Positions 1-10,635 of a stretch of 64,000 nt of DNA are shown piece after piece. The position numbers and the translations under genes are program-made. Under the pieces are notes generated by a model. That model did not search any database. It saw only the letters and a list, made by a program, of their open reading frames with translations, and was not told the origin of the DNA. This DNA is from Przewalskia tangutica (lineage: Eukaryota; Streptophyta; Magnoliopsida; Solanales; Solanaceae). Where the stretch lies: the NCBI GenBank assembly GCA_029844215.1, contig CM056718.1, positions 83,502,764 to 83,566,763 on the forward strand, written 5' to 3'. Position 1 is the stretch's first letter. Every line of letters begins with the position of its first letter.

Positions 1-941
1 ATCATGCTAGAAAAGATAGGAAGAGGTTCACATACCGCGACGATTTATCGACAATAAGCAAAATGCTCCAAGCACTACAACCTTGCTAGCCCTTTCCACT
101 CCTCGAGTAGAATACGCTACTCTTAGTACTTTCACCTATAAAGGTCACAAACGCCTATTAACCCCAAAACACAAGTTTCTATCTTTCTACGTAAAATTGC
201 AGACTCTCCCCGCAACAGCAGAAATCTCCACTTATCGAGGCCGCTACCAAGCCAACCGGTGGGTTTACACGTCTAACCTGACGTGTACAATTCTACTCGA
301 ATACTACACAAGTCTACCGCACACACCCTATGTAAATACAGTTCGATTCTTTATTCTTCAGCTTAAGTCAAAAGACATTGCCGAATACTAAGTATAGTTC
401 CATATAGTATACTTCAACTATATATTCTAACAAACATGTAATTTCCAATTACAATAGAGGACAAGATAATTACCTCGATAAGCCCATAATTATCCAAGTT
501 ATAATGTCGATCCTGAGCAAGGTTTAGCTCACTCAGCGCTCCAAACCACTCCAAACAACCCTTAGAAGTTCTAACCACCTTCTAGTCAAATACTTCTACC
601 AGCTATGACGATTTCATTAGGGTTTCGGTTTGAGACTTAAAAGGACAAAAGGTAGTCGTGCCGGACTCTACTGAAAGAGGTATCTTTGGAATACTACAAG
701 TGCATGGCTAAGGTATTTTGGGCATTATAACAATACTAGAGAAGTATTTCAATACCACGGGAGGGGTATTATACGAAACAACTAGGCTAGTGGGTACCCC
801 ACTAGCACCACAAAGGGGAGGGAACCCCCGCCAAAGGCCACACGAAGTGGAGGGAAGGCTCTCGCTAAGAGCTCACAAAGGGGAGGAGAGTTTTCAAGGC
901 TTAGACAAGTGAAGAGTGGATGAAGAAGTTCATCTCTGGGG

Positions 942-949
942 TATTTATA
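942..949 (-). promoter_or_regulatory. TATA box of element E 3' LTR
   Basis: The minus strand reads TATAAATA, then a C-rich stretch and the conserved GAAGACTT..TTCATCC segment that follows the TATA box in every D/E/A/B/C-type LTR here. The position agrees with the copy at 16045-16052. Promoter function is inferred from the motif and its conservation. Confidence 0.6.
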
Positions 950-1226
950 GGAAACCAAAGCCAACCAACGGCCAAGATCAAGCATCAGGCAAGTGTATGG
1001 CCTTGATCGCCAAGTGCACCCTAACCCCTACTCCACAAAACAAGGCACAAAACATGGCACCAAACAAGCCACAAACAAGGCCAAAACAAGGAGCCAATAG
1101 GCCTCCAACCCGTGACCAACCGCCAACCCATTATCGCTTCAAACGGTGTGACAAGTGTCACCCTCCCGTTGGTCCAAAACATTTCGTTGCTCGGAAAAAT
1201 CCGCAAAAATACTAAATGACAAAGCC

Positions 1227-1231
1227 GGAAT
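1227..1231. repeat. Left TSD of element D (GGAAT)
   Basis: GGAAT directly precedes TGTTATACCCC and recurs at 10631-10635 directly after ...GTCGTGACA. The undisturbed target is in E's other LTR at about 16335 (agccggaattttcccaacg), where the motif occurs once. This proves D inserted into E. Confidence 0.95.
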
Positions 1232-1449
1232 TGTTATACCCCGTAGTTCCAGGGTATGTATGCGAGGACGTACGTACGAGAATACGACAGAAAGATTGGA
1301 AAGGAAGAAAGAGGTGATTTTTCCACGGAAAAGTTTCCGGTTTTTGTGAAGGAAAAAGGTTCGTTAATGGGAATTGGATTCCCAGATTTGGAATTTGGAC
1401 TTCTTAGATTATATTAGAATTTTGGAATTTTATTTTCGGAAATGGTCAC

Positions 1450-1490
1450 GTGGGGCCCACGGGAGAAATTTACGGTTTTGTGGGGCCCAC
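1450..1490. promoter_or_regulatory. Paired GTGGGGCCCAC motifs in U3 of D
   Basis: GTGGGGCCCAC occurs at 1450-1460 and again at 1480-1490, 30 bp apart. The core GGGCCCAC matches plant site II / TCP-type promoter elements. The pair recurs with 29-31 bp spacing in E (16518, 16547), F (20027, 20057) and H (39332, 39363), families that differ greatly elsewhere. A regulatory role is inferred. Confidence 0.5.
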
Positions 1491-1554
1491 TTTGTTTTCG
1501 AGATTTTGGCCATTGTGGATATTTTCGGAAGATGTTTTTTTTGGGCCAATAGAA

Positions 1555-1572
1555 GGGTGACACGTGTCACCC
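1555..1572. promoter_or_regulatory. Perfect 18-bp G-box palindrome in U3 of D
   Basis: GGGTGACACGTGTCACCC is its own reverse complement and centres on the G-box CACGTG, a core bound by plant bZIP and bHLH factors. A second, nearly perfect copy lies about 170 bp downstream, and both are upstream of the TATA box at 1918. Binding is inferred. Confidence 0.6.
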
Positions 1573-1917
1573 CCGCCTAGGTGGCTTGGCCGAATGGCAT
1601 TTGTGCACAACACCCTGCTAGAGTCGTTGACTAAACGCTTTACATAACTTCATAGGGGAAAATTCGGTCTATTTCTTTTCTTTTTTTTGGGGATTTTTCC
1701 GATAAACGTAACATTTTGGACCAACGGAGGGTGACATGTGTCACCTCACATTGGAAGCAAGTGGGCGCGCTAGTATCAGCGGCAAGTTGTTGGTAGATAT
1801 TTGTGTAGATATTTGTGAGGGTTTTAAGGAGTAGGGGCTGGGGGCACTGGGCATATCTTGCCCTACACTTGCCTAGCACTTGGCTAGATCTGGCCATTGG
1901 TTGGCCTTGGCTTGTCT

Positions 1918-1925
1918 TATAAATA
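1918..1925 (+). promoter_or_regulatory. TATA box of D 5' LTR
   Basis: TATAAATA lies 18 bp downstream of an inverted CCAAT (CCATTGG, 1894-1900) and is followed by GACTTCTTCATCC, which is conserved in all D/A/B/C/E-type LTRs and probably lies near the transcription start. The 3' LTR copy is at 7657-7664. Confidence 0.65.
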
Positions 1926-3854
1926 CCCTCTCTAAGGTCAAGACTTCTTCATCCAAAATGCCTAAGTCTTGAGCCTTCCCTCCCATTTTCGTGAGGCCCC
2001 TTGGCCGAGAGTTTCCCAGCTGGGTAGGCCAGGTAGCCACCCCTCCTTGTGGGCCGTGGGGTACCCCAGCCTAGTTTGTTTTCATATAATAGCCCCTCTT
2101 GGTAGAAATACTCAAAAGTATTGTTATAATGCCCAAATTACCTTAGCCGTATACCTTGTTGTATTTTAAGGTTATACCTATACTGAAAGCCCGTAAATAC
2201 TATTATACTTCCCACAATACAAAACCGAAACCCTAGGAAAATCTCCATAGTCCGTGGAGTATTGTGTAGAAGTTGGTTAGAACTTCTGGCGGTGGTTTAG
2301 AGCGGTTGAGCGCCTGAGTCGAGCTAAACGATTGCCTGTGATCGACTTTATACTTGGATAATTATGGGCTTATCGAGGTAAATATCTTGTCCCCCTATTG
2401 TAATTGGATATTACATGTTGTAGGAAATTATAGTTGAAGTATACTATGTATATAATCAACATAGCTTGTGGCAATGTCTTTGGACTTAAGCTCAAGAATC
2501 GAATCAACTGCTTTTACATAGGATCGTATTACATGACTTGTGTAGTAGTCTTGTGGAGTAGAATTGTACCCCGTCGGGTTAGATGTATAACCCCCTCGTT
2601 GGCTTGGTAGCCACCCGAGAGAGATTTACGCTGTTTGTGGGGAGGTCGCCGAATTTTCGTAATGTTCTGCGATAAGGTCTAAATGTTAATAAGCGCTGTG
2701 GCCTTATAGGTTGAAGTACTACGTGTGGCGCGTTCTACTTGGCTTAAGGAGTAGCCGACTGGGAGTACTTGAGCGCTTTGCTATTAGTCGATACTGCCGC
2801 GAGGTATGTGAACCTCTTCCTATCTCTTCTAGCATGGTATGTGAACTATGTAGTACGGTAGACGTACATGTACTAAATGTATTTGATTGGTGTAAAACAT
2901 AAAGTGTTATAACGGCTTTATGGGAAGTTGGTTATAACGGCTTTATGTTGGTAAGAAAATACATGTGGTTTTTAAAAGGTTACTGATTTGAGCTACAACT
3001 GGCTTGTTATGTGTTAATAAAGAACTTGAAGTATTTCAAAAGAGTTTTGAATCATTTTGAGAGGAGAAGTAATACTTGATTTGTTTTGAAAACTTAAGAG
3101 TTATACTAGCTTTATGGAAAGTTAGGTATAACGTCTTAAGAATGTTTTACTGATTTTGGAAATCGAACGTATCGACAAACCACCGCAGCGTTAATAAAAG
3201 GAAATGTTTTGACAGATTAAGTATTATTAAAACCAGAGAAACTTCCATCCGCATGAAGCTAAGATGAGACAAAATGATATTTCCTAGATCATGGTCATTG
3301 TAATAAGATTGTTGCAAACAAGAATATCCTACTCACATATAAGACTTATGTTTCTGATAGTTTAAAAGAGAATTATATTCTTAAATGAATAAGACTATGA
3401 ACTACGAAACCTTTCTAAATAAGAAACATGAACATTTGAAATTAGGCAAACTTGGACGTTTGGAAAATAATGTGGTTACTTGAGTCTTACAAAGAGAAGT
3501 GTTTTGATTTACTTCAAAAGATAATCACTATATTTTCATATACTACGGGTATTGTGTGACTTTTGTGAAAGTAACGTATCTAAAAGAGTTAATGTATGAA
3601 GTACTTTGGGGATAAAACCCCGAACTTGTTAGCATATAGTAGAAAGTACCTTGTGTGTATAACTTGATTGTGTTGGTTTGTGATAGCCTGGTAATACTTT
3701 CTTGTTGATTTGATAAGTAAACATGCTAGGATGCTACGTGTGTTAGTATCTTGTGATGTTTGTGTAAAGGGGTTTTTCCTTTGTTGTGCTTATGTTGTTT
3801 AACGATAAGCTGTTATGATAGTATTATACATCACTCATCTCTTGAGATGATTCC

Positions 3855-4110
3855 GGTTAAGTCGCCTCCGACGCGGGTAGACTCAGCGGGTCGATGGACC
3901 TATGATTCGAGACTACCTCACGCGGGTCCAGGCCTATGCGGAATCGCGGAGTTCCGTGTTAGACGCGCCCTTGTGGTCACGCGTCCTTGTGGCTACGCGA
4001 CGGCGAGTCCAGACGCCGGGAGTAGCTACCGATGCGGGTTATACCTCATGCGGCCGATCTGATTGGCCTACGCGAGTCGCGAAAGTTCCGTGGCTAGACG
4101 CGCACATTAG
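3855..4110 (+). repeat. GC-rich repeated cassette in D 5' LTR
   Basis: Two imperfect copies of a unit reading roughly CCTAYGCGRRTCGCGRAGTTCCGTG..TAGACGCGC occur about 135 bp apart (near 3931 and 4068), with further ACGCGGGT-type repeats between them. The base composition is far more GC-rich than the surrounding AT-rich LTR. Related LTRs carry unrelated minisatellites at this same position. Confidence 0.6.
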
Positions 4111-4900
4111 ATATCATGCGCAAGTGGTCGCTTTGATCATGTGACGGTATAGACTGATCTTATGATACGCTTCATGACCTTGTTGGTACCGCTGGTGTTA
4201 GTAGTCGGCTATGCCTTCGCATTTACCCCAGACGTGTTATTATGGCACGTGGGACCTGGTGTTCATGTGTGTTCCTTGGTGCTTTTATATCATAAAGCCG
4301 CCGGCGAGGAAGGTATTCCACGCATGATTGATGTTGTGGCGTGAGACCCATTGTTATATTTGAGTGATGACTTGAGGCGTGAGTCCACGACTTGACACGA
4401 TCGCTATTATCAGGAATCGTAGTTTGGTTATCATACACGCCTCCCGCTTTATAGACTATTATGATTTCATTTACGATTTTTAGTTTCACATACTCGCACT
4501 GTTGCATCGACTCCTTCGGCCGCGTTCATGCCGCAGTAAAGGTACACCGCCGTTGATCCTCGCTCTTAGTGGTCACAGCGTTTGGGAAAGCTCCGTTTCT
4601 CCGAGGCTTATTCGTATAGTCCCCGTTGTAGGTGCCATTCGTGGTATGACGGCCCTGTCCCCGGTGTTGTCATTTCATTCATTAGAGGTCCAGTAGTACC
4701 GATGCAAGGTGGTTGTAAAAAGGATTAAACTGCTCGCTTTAAAAGATTGTTTATATATGCCGGCGGCAAGTTTTCACAAGATTATTGTTTATACTTCTTG
4801 TTATTTCATGTTGTTGTTTATATTCCGCCGACACTCGATGATTGTATCACTAGGGTGCCCGGTAGGCACTAGTCACGGCCCGGTTCGGTCGTGACAAAAG

Positions 4901-4913
4901 TGGTATCGTGAGC
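4901..4913 (+). other. Primer-binding site of D (altered)
   Basis: TGGTATCGTGAGC starts four bases after the LTR end. The plant initiator-Met-tRNA PBS is TGGTATCAGAGC, so the difference is CAGAG to CGTGAG. The same change is seen in C (51494) and related ones in B and E, while A and F read CAG. See the finding on CAG/CTG errors. Confidence 0.75.
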
Positions 4914-5095
4914 GCTTAATCTCTGAAAGTGTCTACGCATCGTATCCAAGAGTCTTGATTATCGGTGTGTTGTGCACCACACCAATAATCGTGAGGCTAT
5001 AGGTATTTAGGATTGGTTTCTATTCTTCTCACTCGAGATCGTGCCTTAGAGCCGGTTGTAAGTCGACCCTCCGACGCAATTATTTCCTTATCGTT

Positions 5096-5530
5096 ATGCC
5101 TCCGCGTAGGCAACCCGCCCAGAGGGCAAGGCACCGGCGGAGCCGCGAGTAGAGTTCGAGGGTTACGTGGGCACAGCCCATTATCACCTCGATGGTGCTT
5201 CATTCGGGATTTCGCGACGCCACTAGCCCCAGAAAGTTTAGCACGGCGCGCAGCCTCATCGCGCCATGATATTCAACCTTCGCCTACGACCAGAACAGAA
5301 TATGGATCGCAAAGAGGCAACCTCGCATTAGCTATGGATTTGGTTACCGAGAGTATACCGATGTATCGCGAGTCTTGAGGACTATCTAAAAGAGGGTTGT
5401 GCAAGAGTAATTCTTCATTGGCTTGAGCATGGCCTCGTATGCGGGCATGTACGCAGCCGAAAACGTAGAGATCGACGGGTTAACCAAGGACGCAGGAGAG
5501 GCCGAGCGGCAGGTCCTTCGGTAACTTTCA
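5096..5530 (+). pseudogene. gag remnant of element D (capsid and zinc knuckle lost)
   Basis: The start ATGCCTCCGCG matches the gag start of A, B, C and E (MPPRR/MPPRK). After a degenerate N-terminal part (CACTAGCCCCAG segment near 5221), the sequence jumps to the post-capsid part, recognisable by GAGATCGACGGGTTAACC and GAGGCCGAGCGGCAGGTCCTT, then to 3' noncoding DNA. The capsid core and CCHC knuckle present in A and B are missing. Frames are broken repeatedly. Compared with C it has lost a further roughly 350 bp that would hold the knuckle. It is not expected to give a working Gag. Confidence 0.75.
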
Positions 5531-5854
5531 AGGTGAGTATACCTTAAGTGCTATGTTCGATAGCGGTGTGGTAGTTGTGATTAGAAATCATGGTGGGTTA
5601 ACCGAGTAAGATTTGGGGATGTAGGTGTGAGCCTTAGAGTGTTATACGTCTGCACCTTAGAGGTAAGGCCATCTCGAGTAAAGGTGTAGTGTTATGTTTG
5701 ATCTCACGGAGTGCATAGTGCACGTGAGCTATGTTTGGGATAGGTCCCTGTGGTATGAAATGAAAGAGGGTAGTTGAGCTAAGAAGACCCTAGGTTTTCG
5801 TAACATGTTTAGTAAAATTGTTCCTTCGGGAGATAGTATTTTGCGCTTGCCGGT

Positions 5855-5884
5855 CGGGTTGAGGCCACGCCGCGGGTCAACCCG
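5855..5884 (+). other. Conserved hairpin in D internal 3' region
   Basis: CGGGTTGA (5855-5862) and TCAACCCG (5877-5884) form a perfect 8-bp stem with a 14-nt loop. The same stem occurs in A (33089), B (46487) and C (52816) at the matching place, and partly in E. Confidence 0.65.
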
Positions 5885-6981
5885 CGCATGTTTGCGCGGG
5901 TCTGTGTGGTGGTCCCGCCTGTGGAAGCGGTCACGAGGTGTTAGGCCCAAGTGTAGTTAACCAAACAGACGAGTTCGTGGACGCGTTCGACCGCTGGTCG
6001 GTCGACGGGGCAGCCCATCGTGTTCTTCTCGGGACCGCTCACTCGGCAGATGTTGTTTTATCGTAAAGGTTGTAAGGCTGCACGGTGCCTACCTTCACCT
6101 TATGGCGCATGTGGAGCCCGTGTTACGCTGTTTTTGTTTCGAAGTTTTACCAGCAGGTTAAGGACTCAGTGAGTCTCGACCGCATTCGCCTCGCCAGTGT
6201 GTGGATTTCGCGGTAGTTGTGAGGATTGTTGTCTCCTGTGGAGGAGCGCTAAGCTACCATTCCGGTGTTCGGATGTCGCCACGGCCTTGTAGGGGCAGAA
6301 GTGTAAGTCACGGCCGATTGGTTCGATGATTGGCAAGGTTCAGATAGTGGATCAGCTTGTTCCCAGATCGTGGATAGTGTAAAGCTCATCTAGAAGAAGT
6401 TACGCACTGGAGGAATCGTGCGGATAATCGGCGACGACGCTAGAGTTCGTGTTGACGGTCGGTCTTCTTGAAAGTACCACCTGACAGGTGTGACGAGTTG
6501 TGGAAATGTAGGAACTTAGCCCGAGTTACTTTGGGCCTTTGAGTTCATGTGAAGAATAGGCCGTGCCTATATGTTAGCAATTGCCGTCCGACTTGTGAGG
6601 CAAGACGTCCGCCTTTCGTATTGTTATGTTCGAAAGTATCGAAGATCCATCCGAATGTCCCCGCTAATGATGCCCACGTAAAGAGATAGTAACCCCGAGT
6701 TTTGGAAACTAAAGCGATCGTAAATGTGGTGCGGTTCGAGTGTACGGCTTCAAATGATCGCAAGCCGGCACCATTTGTGGGGTCGCGGAGCTAGGCTCGC
6801 GCAAAGTGACAAAAGTGTATTTGTGGTGATGTTAGAGGTGTTTCCTCGTAGACTTGGATATAAGTATGTTGCGCAGTACTTTCGTGGCCGTGTACGGCGG
6901 ATTGTTTCGTAAGTATGTTGAAGACTATCTTGGCGCACGTATGTTTTGAGACTTAGAATGAACATTCGGACGAATGTTTCT

Positions 6982-6992
6982 AAGGGGAAGAA
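6982..6992 (+). other. Polypurine tract of D
   Basis: AAGGGGAAGAA lies directly before the 3' LTR TGTTATACCC. In A the tract is AAGGAGGGGAGAA, so this copy is shortened. It is the expected start site for plus-strand DNA synthesis. Confidence 0.8.
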
Positions 6993-7299
6993 TGTTATAC
7001 CCGTAGTTCCGTGGTATGTATGCGAGGACGACGCATTTGAGAATACGGCAGAAAGATCGGAAAGGAAGAAAGAGGTGATTTTTCCACCAAGAGTTTCCGT
7101 TTTGTGAAGGAAAAAGGTTCGTTAATGGGAATGGATTCCCAGATTTGGAATTTGGACTTCTTAGATTATATTAGAATTTTGGAATTTTATTTTCGGAAAT
7201 GGTCACGCTGGGCCCACGGAGAAATTTACTTGTAGGGCCCACTTTGTTTTCTAGATTTTGGCCATGTGGATATTTTCAAGATGTTTTTGGGCAATAGAA

Positions 7300-7317
7300 G
7301 GGTGACACGTGTCACCC
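7300..7317. promoter_or_regulatory. G-box palindrome 1 in D 3' LTR
   Basis: A perfect GGGTGACACGTGTCACCC, as in the 5' LTR at 1555. Confidence 0.6.
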
Positions 7318-7470
7318 CGCCAGTGGCTTGGCCGAATGGCATTTGTGCACAACACCCTGCTAGAGTCGTTTTCGACTAAACGCTTTACATAACTTCATAG
7401 GGAAAATTCCGGCTATGTCTTTTCTTATTTTTATGGATTTTTCGAGAAACGAACATTTTGGATCAACGAG

Positions 7471-7486
7471 GGTGACACGTGTCACC
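7471..7486. promoter_or_regulatory. G-box palindrome 2 in D 3' LTR
   Basis: GGTGACACGTGTCACC is a perfect 16-bp palindrome 171 bp downstream of the first. The 5' LTR counterpart near 1730 has CATGTG instead of CACGTG, a C-to-T change at the central CG. Confidence 0.6.
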
Positions 7487-7656
7487 TCACATCGGAAGAA
7501 GTTGGGCGCTTAGGCCGATCAGCGGCAAGTTGTTGGTAGATATTTGTGTAGATATTTGTGAGGGTTTTAAGAGTAGGGCTAGGGGCACTGGGCATATCTG
7601 CCCTACACTTGCCTAGCACTTGGCTAGATCTCGCCATTGGTTGGCCTTGGCTTGGC

Positions 7657-7664
7657 TATAAATA
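7657..7664 (+). promoter_or_regulatory. TATA box of D 3' LTR
   Basis: TATAAATA follows an inverted CCAAT in the same context as 1918-1925. A 3' LTR promoter would read out into E rather than into D. Confidence 0.6.
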
Positions 7665-10630
7665 CCCTCTAAGGTCAAGACTTCTTCATCCAAAATGCTT
7701 AAGTCTTGAGAGCCTTCCCTCCCTTTTCGCAGGCCCTCGTCGAGAGTTTCCCCAGCTGGTAGTCGGCGGTAGCCACCCCCTCCTTTGTGGTGCGCCGTGG
7801 GTACCCCCAGCCTAGTTTGTTTTCATATAATACCCCTCTTGGTAGAAATACTCTAAAAGTATTGTTATAATGCCCAAATTACCTTAGCCAGATACCTTGT
7901 TGTATTTTAAGGTTATACCTATACTAAAGCCCGTAAATACTATTATACTTCCGTCATACAAAACCGAAACCCTAGGAAAATCTCCATAGTCCGCTGAGTA
8001 TTGTGTAGGTTGGTTAGAACTTCTAAGGGTGGTTTAGAGCGGGTTGAGCGCCTGAGTCGAGCTAAACGATTGCCCAGATCGACTTTATACTTGGATAATT
8101 ATGGGCTTATCGAGGTAAATATCTTGTCCCCTATTGTAATTGGATATTACATGTTGTAGAAATTATAGTTGAAGTATACTATGTATATAATCAACATAGC
8201 TTGTGCAATGTCTTTGGACTTAAGCTCAAGAATCGAATCAACTGCTTTTACATAGGATCAGACATGAGACTTGTGTAGTAATCGCGAGTAGAATTGTACC
8301 CGCTCGTTAGATGTATAACCCCCCGTTGGCTTGGTAGCCGCCCTGAGAGAGATTTACGCTGCCATGTGTGGAGTCGCCAATTTTCTAGAATGTTCTGCGA
8401 TAAGGTCTAAATGTTAATAAGCGCCAGTGGCCTTATAGGTCAAGTACTACGTGGCGCGTTCTACTTGGCTTAGGAGTAGCCGACTGGGAGTACTGAGCGT
8501 TTGCTATTAGTCGATACTCGTCGCGAGGTATGTGAACCTCTTCCTATCTCTTCTAGCATGGTATGTGGAACTATGTAGTACGGTAGACGCATACGTACTA
8601 AATGTATTTGATTGGTGTAAAACATAAAGTGTTATAACGGCTTTATGGGAAGTTGGTTATAACGGCTTTATGTTGGTAAGAAAATACATGTGGTTTTTAA
8701 AAGGTTACTGATTTGAGCTACAACTGGCTTGTTATGTGTTAATAAAGAACTTGAAGTATTTCAAAAGAGTTTTGAATCATTTTGAGATATAGTAATACTT
8801 GATTTGTTTTGAAAACTTAAGAGTTATACTAGCTTTATGGAAAGTTAGGTATAACGTCTTAAGAATGTTTTCTTGATTTTGGAAATCGTAATGTGTATCG
8901 ACAAACCACTGCAGCTAATAAAAGGAAATGTTTTGACAGATTAAGTATTATTAAAACCGGAGAAACTTCCATCCGCATGTAAGCTAAGATGAGACAAAAT
9001 GATATTTCCTAGATCATGGTCACGTAATAAGATTATTGCAAACAAGAATATCCTACTCACATATAAGACTTATGTTTCCCGGATAGTTTAAAAGAGAATT
9101 ATATTCTTAAATGAATAAGACTATGAACTACGAAACCTTTCTAAATAAGAAACATGAACATTTGAAATTAGGCAAACTTGGACGTTTGGAAAATAATGTG
9201 GTTACTGAGTCTTACAAAGAGAAGTGTTTTGATTTACTTCAAAAGATAATCACTATATTTTCATATACTACGGTATTGTGTGACTTTGTGAAAGTAACGT
9301 ATCTTTTAAAGAGTTAATGTATGAAGTACTTTGGGGATAAAACCCGAACTTGTTAGCATATAGTAGAAAGTACCTTGTGTGTATAACTTGATTGTGTTGG
9401 TTTGTGATAGCCAGTAATACTTTCTTGTTGATTTGATAAGTAAACATGCTAGGATGCTACGTGTGTTAGTATCTTGTGATGTTTGTGTAAAGGGGTTTTT
9501 CCTTTGTCAGGCTTATGTTGTTTAACGATAAGTCGTTATGATAGTATTATACATCACTCATCTCTTGAGATGATTCCGGTTAAGCTGCCTCCGACGCGGG
9601 TAGACTCAGCGTCGATGGACCTATGATTCGAGACTACCTATGCGGGTCCAGGGCTTGCGCGAATCGCGGAGTTCCGTGTTAGACGCGCCTTGTGGTCACG
9701 CGGTCCTTGCGCTACGCGGACGGCGAGTCCAGACGCCGCCGGGAGTAGCTACCGACGCGGGTTATACCTCACGCGGGCCGATCTGATTGGCCTATGCGAG
9801 TCGCGGAAAGTTCGTGGCTAGACGCGCACATTAGATACTGCGCGCAAGTGGTCGCTTTGATCATGTGACGGCCTAGACAGATCTTATGATACGATTCATG
9901 ACCTTGTTGGTACCGGGTGTTAGTAGTCGGCTATGCCTTCGCATTTACCTCAGACGCAGTTATTATGGCACGTGGGACACGTGTTCATGCGTGTTCTCGT
10001 GCTTTTATATCATAAATCACGGCGGTGAGAAGGTATTCCACGCATGATTGATGTTGTGGGCGTGAGACCCATTGTTATATTTGAGTGATGACTGAGGCGT
10101 GAGTCCTCGACTTGACACGATCGCTATTATCGTGGAATCGTAGTTTGGTTATCATACACGCCTCCCGCTTTATAGACTATTATGATTTCATTTACGATTT
10201 TTAGTTTCACATACTCTGCACTGCCAGATCGACTCTTCGGGGCCGTTCATGCCGCAGTAAAGGTACACCGCCGTTGATCCTCGCTCTTGTGGTCACAGTC
10301 GTTGGGGAAAGCTCCGCTTCTCCGAGGCTTATCTTGGTATAGTCCTCGTTGTTGTAGGTTACATTCGTGGGTATGACGGCCCGTCCCGCTTGTTGTCATT
10401 TCATTCATAGAAGTCTGTAGAAAATCGATGTGCGGTGGTTGTAAAAAGGATTAAACTGCTCGCTTTAAAAGATTGTTTATATACGCCGGCGGCAAGTTTT
10501 CACAAGATTATTGTTTATACTTCTTGTTATTTCATGTTGTTGTTTATATTCCGCTGATTACTCTGATGATTGTATCACTAGGGTGCCCGGGGTAAGGCAC
10601 TAGTCACGGGCCCGGGTTCGGGTCGTGACA

Positions 10631-10635
10631 GGAAT
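10631..10635. repeat. Right TSD of element D (GGAAT)
   Basis: Matches 1227-1231. After it, E's LTR resumes with TTTCCCAACGCAAG, exactly as at 16340. Confidence 0.95.

Larger units (their letters stand above)
1..1231 (-). mobile_element. Element E 3' LTR, distal part
   Basis: This stretch repeats 15088-16340 in the same orientation with few changes, so it is E's 3' LTR beyond the point where D inserted. On the minus strand it follows 11052-10631. It includes the LTR promoter area: TATAAATA on the minus strand at 942-949 with an inverted CCAAT upstream, then transcribed LTR sequence running left. Short open frames here, such as 83-391, lie in LTR sequence repeated at 15088 and are not genes. 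The remaining roughly 1.9 kb of this LTR lies left of the window. Confidence 0.88.
1232..4896 (+). repeat. Element D 5' LTR
   Basis: The LTR runs from TGTTATACCCCGTAGTTCC to TCGGTCGTGACA. In order it holds paired GTGGGGCCCAC motifs (1450-1490), G-box palindromes (1555-1572 and about 1730-1745), inverted CCAAT and TATAAATA (1918), a segment shared by all related LTRs with CATAAAG/CTTTATG dyads (2898-2950), a GC-rich repeated cassette (3855-4110), and a conserved hairpin region near 4520. It differs from its 3' partner mostly by small indels and swaps at CAG/CTG motifs. Short open frames inside it are not conserved as protein. Confidence 0.92.
5531..6992 (+). other. 3' noncoding internal region of D
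   Basis: No conserved reading frame is visible. The region holds a hairpin (5855-5884), the block GTGGTCCCGCC...TCACGAGG..TTAGGCCCAAG (about 5907-5985) shared with every other element here, then about 900 bp shared only with C (near 52940-53990), then the polypurine tract. There is no trace of pol. Confidence 0.7.
1232..10630 (+). mobile_element. Element D: complete gag-remnant LTR retrotransposon with 3.6-kb LTRs, nested in E
   Basis: The element is 9,399 bp long, starts TGTTATACCCC, ends GTCGTGACA, and is flanked by TSD GGAAT. LTRs are 1232-4896 (3,665 bp) and 6993-10630 (3,638 bp); the internal region is only 2,096 bp. The order is 5' LTR, PBS, short leader, eroded gag, long 3' noncoding block with hairpin, polypurine tract, 3' LTR. 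No protease, RT, RNase H or integrase is present, so it would need enzymes from another element. It is closest to element C: same gag start, same extra 3' internal block. It is among the most recent insertions because nothing interrupts it. Confidence 0.93.
6993..10630 (+). repeat. Element D 3' LTR
   Basis: This is the 3,638-bp partner of 1232-4896. It has two perfect palindromes (7300-7317 and 7471-7486), TATAAATA at 7657-7664 and the same internal order. It ends GGGCCCGGGTTCGGGTCGTGACA; the 5' copy shows each G run shortened by one base at that place. AT-rich parts are nearly identical between the copies. Differences cluster at CAG/CTG and G/C runs, for example ccaggg at 1250 against ccgtgg at 7009. 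Confidence 0.92.
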
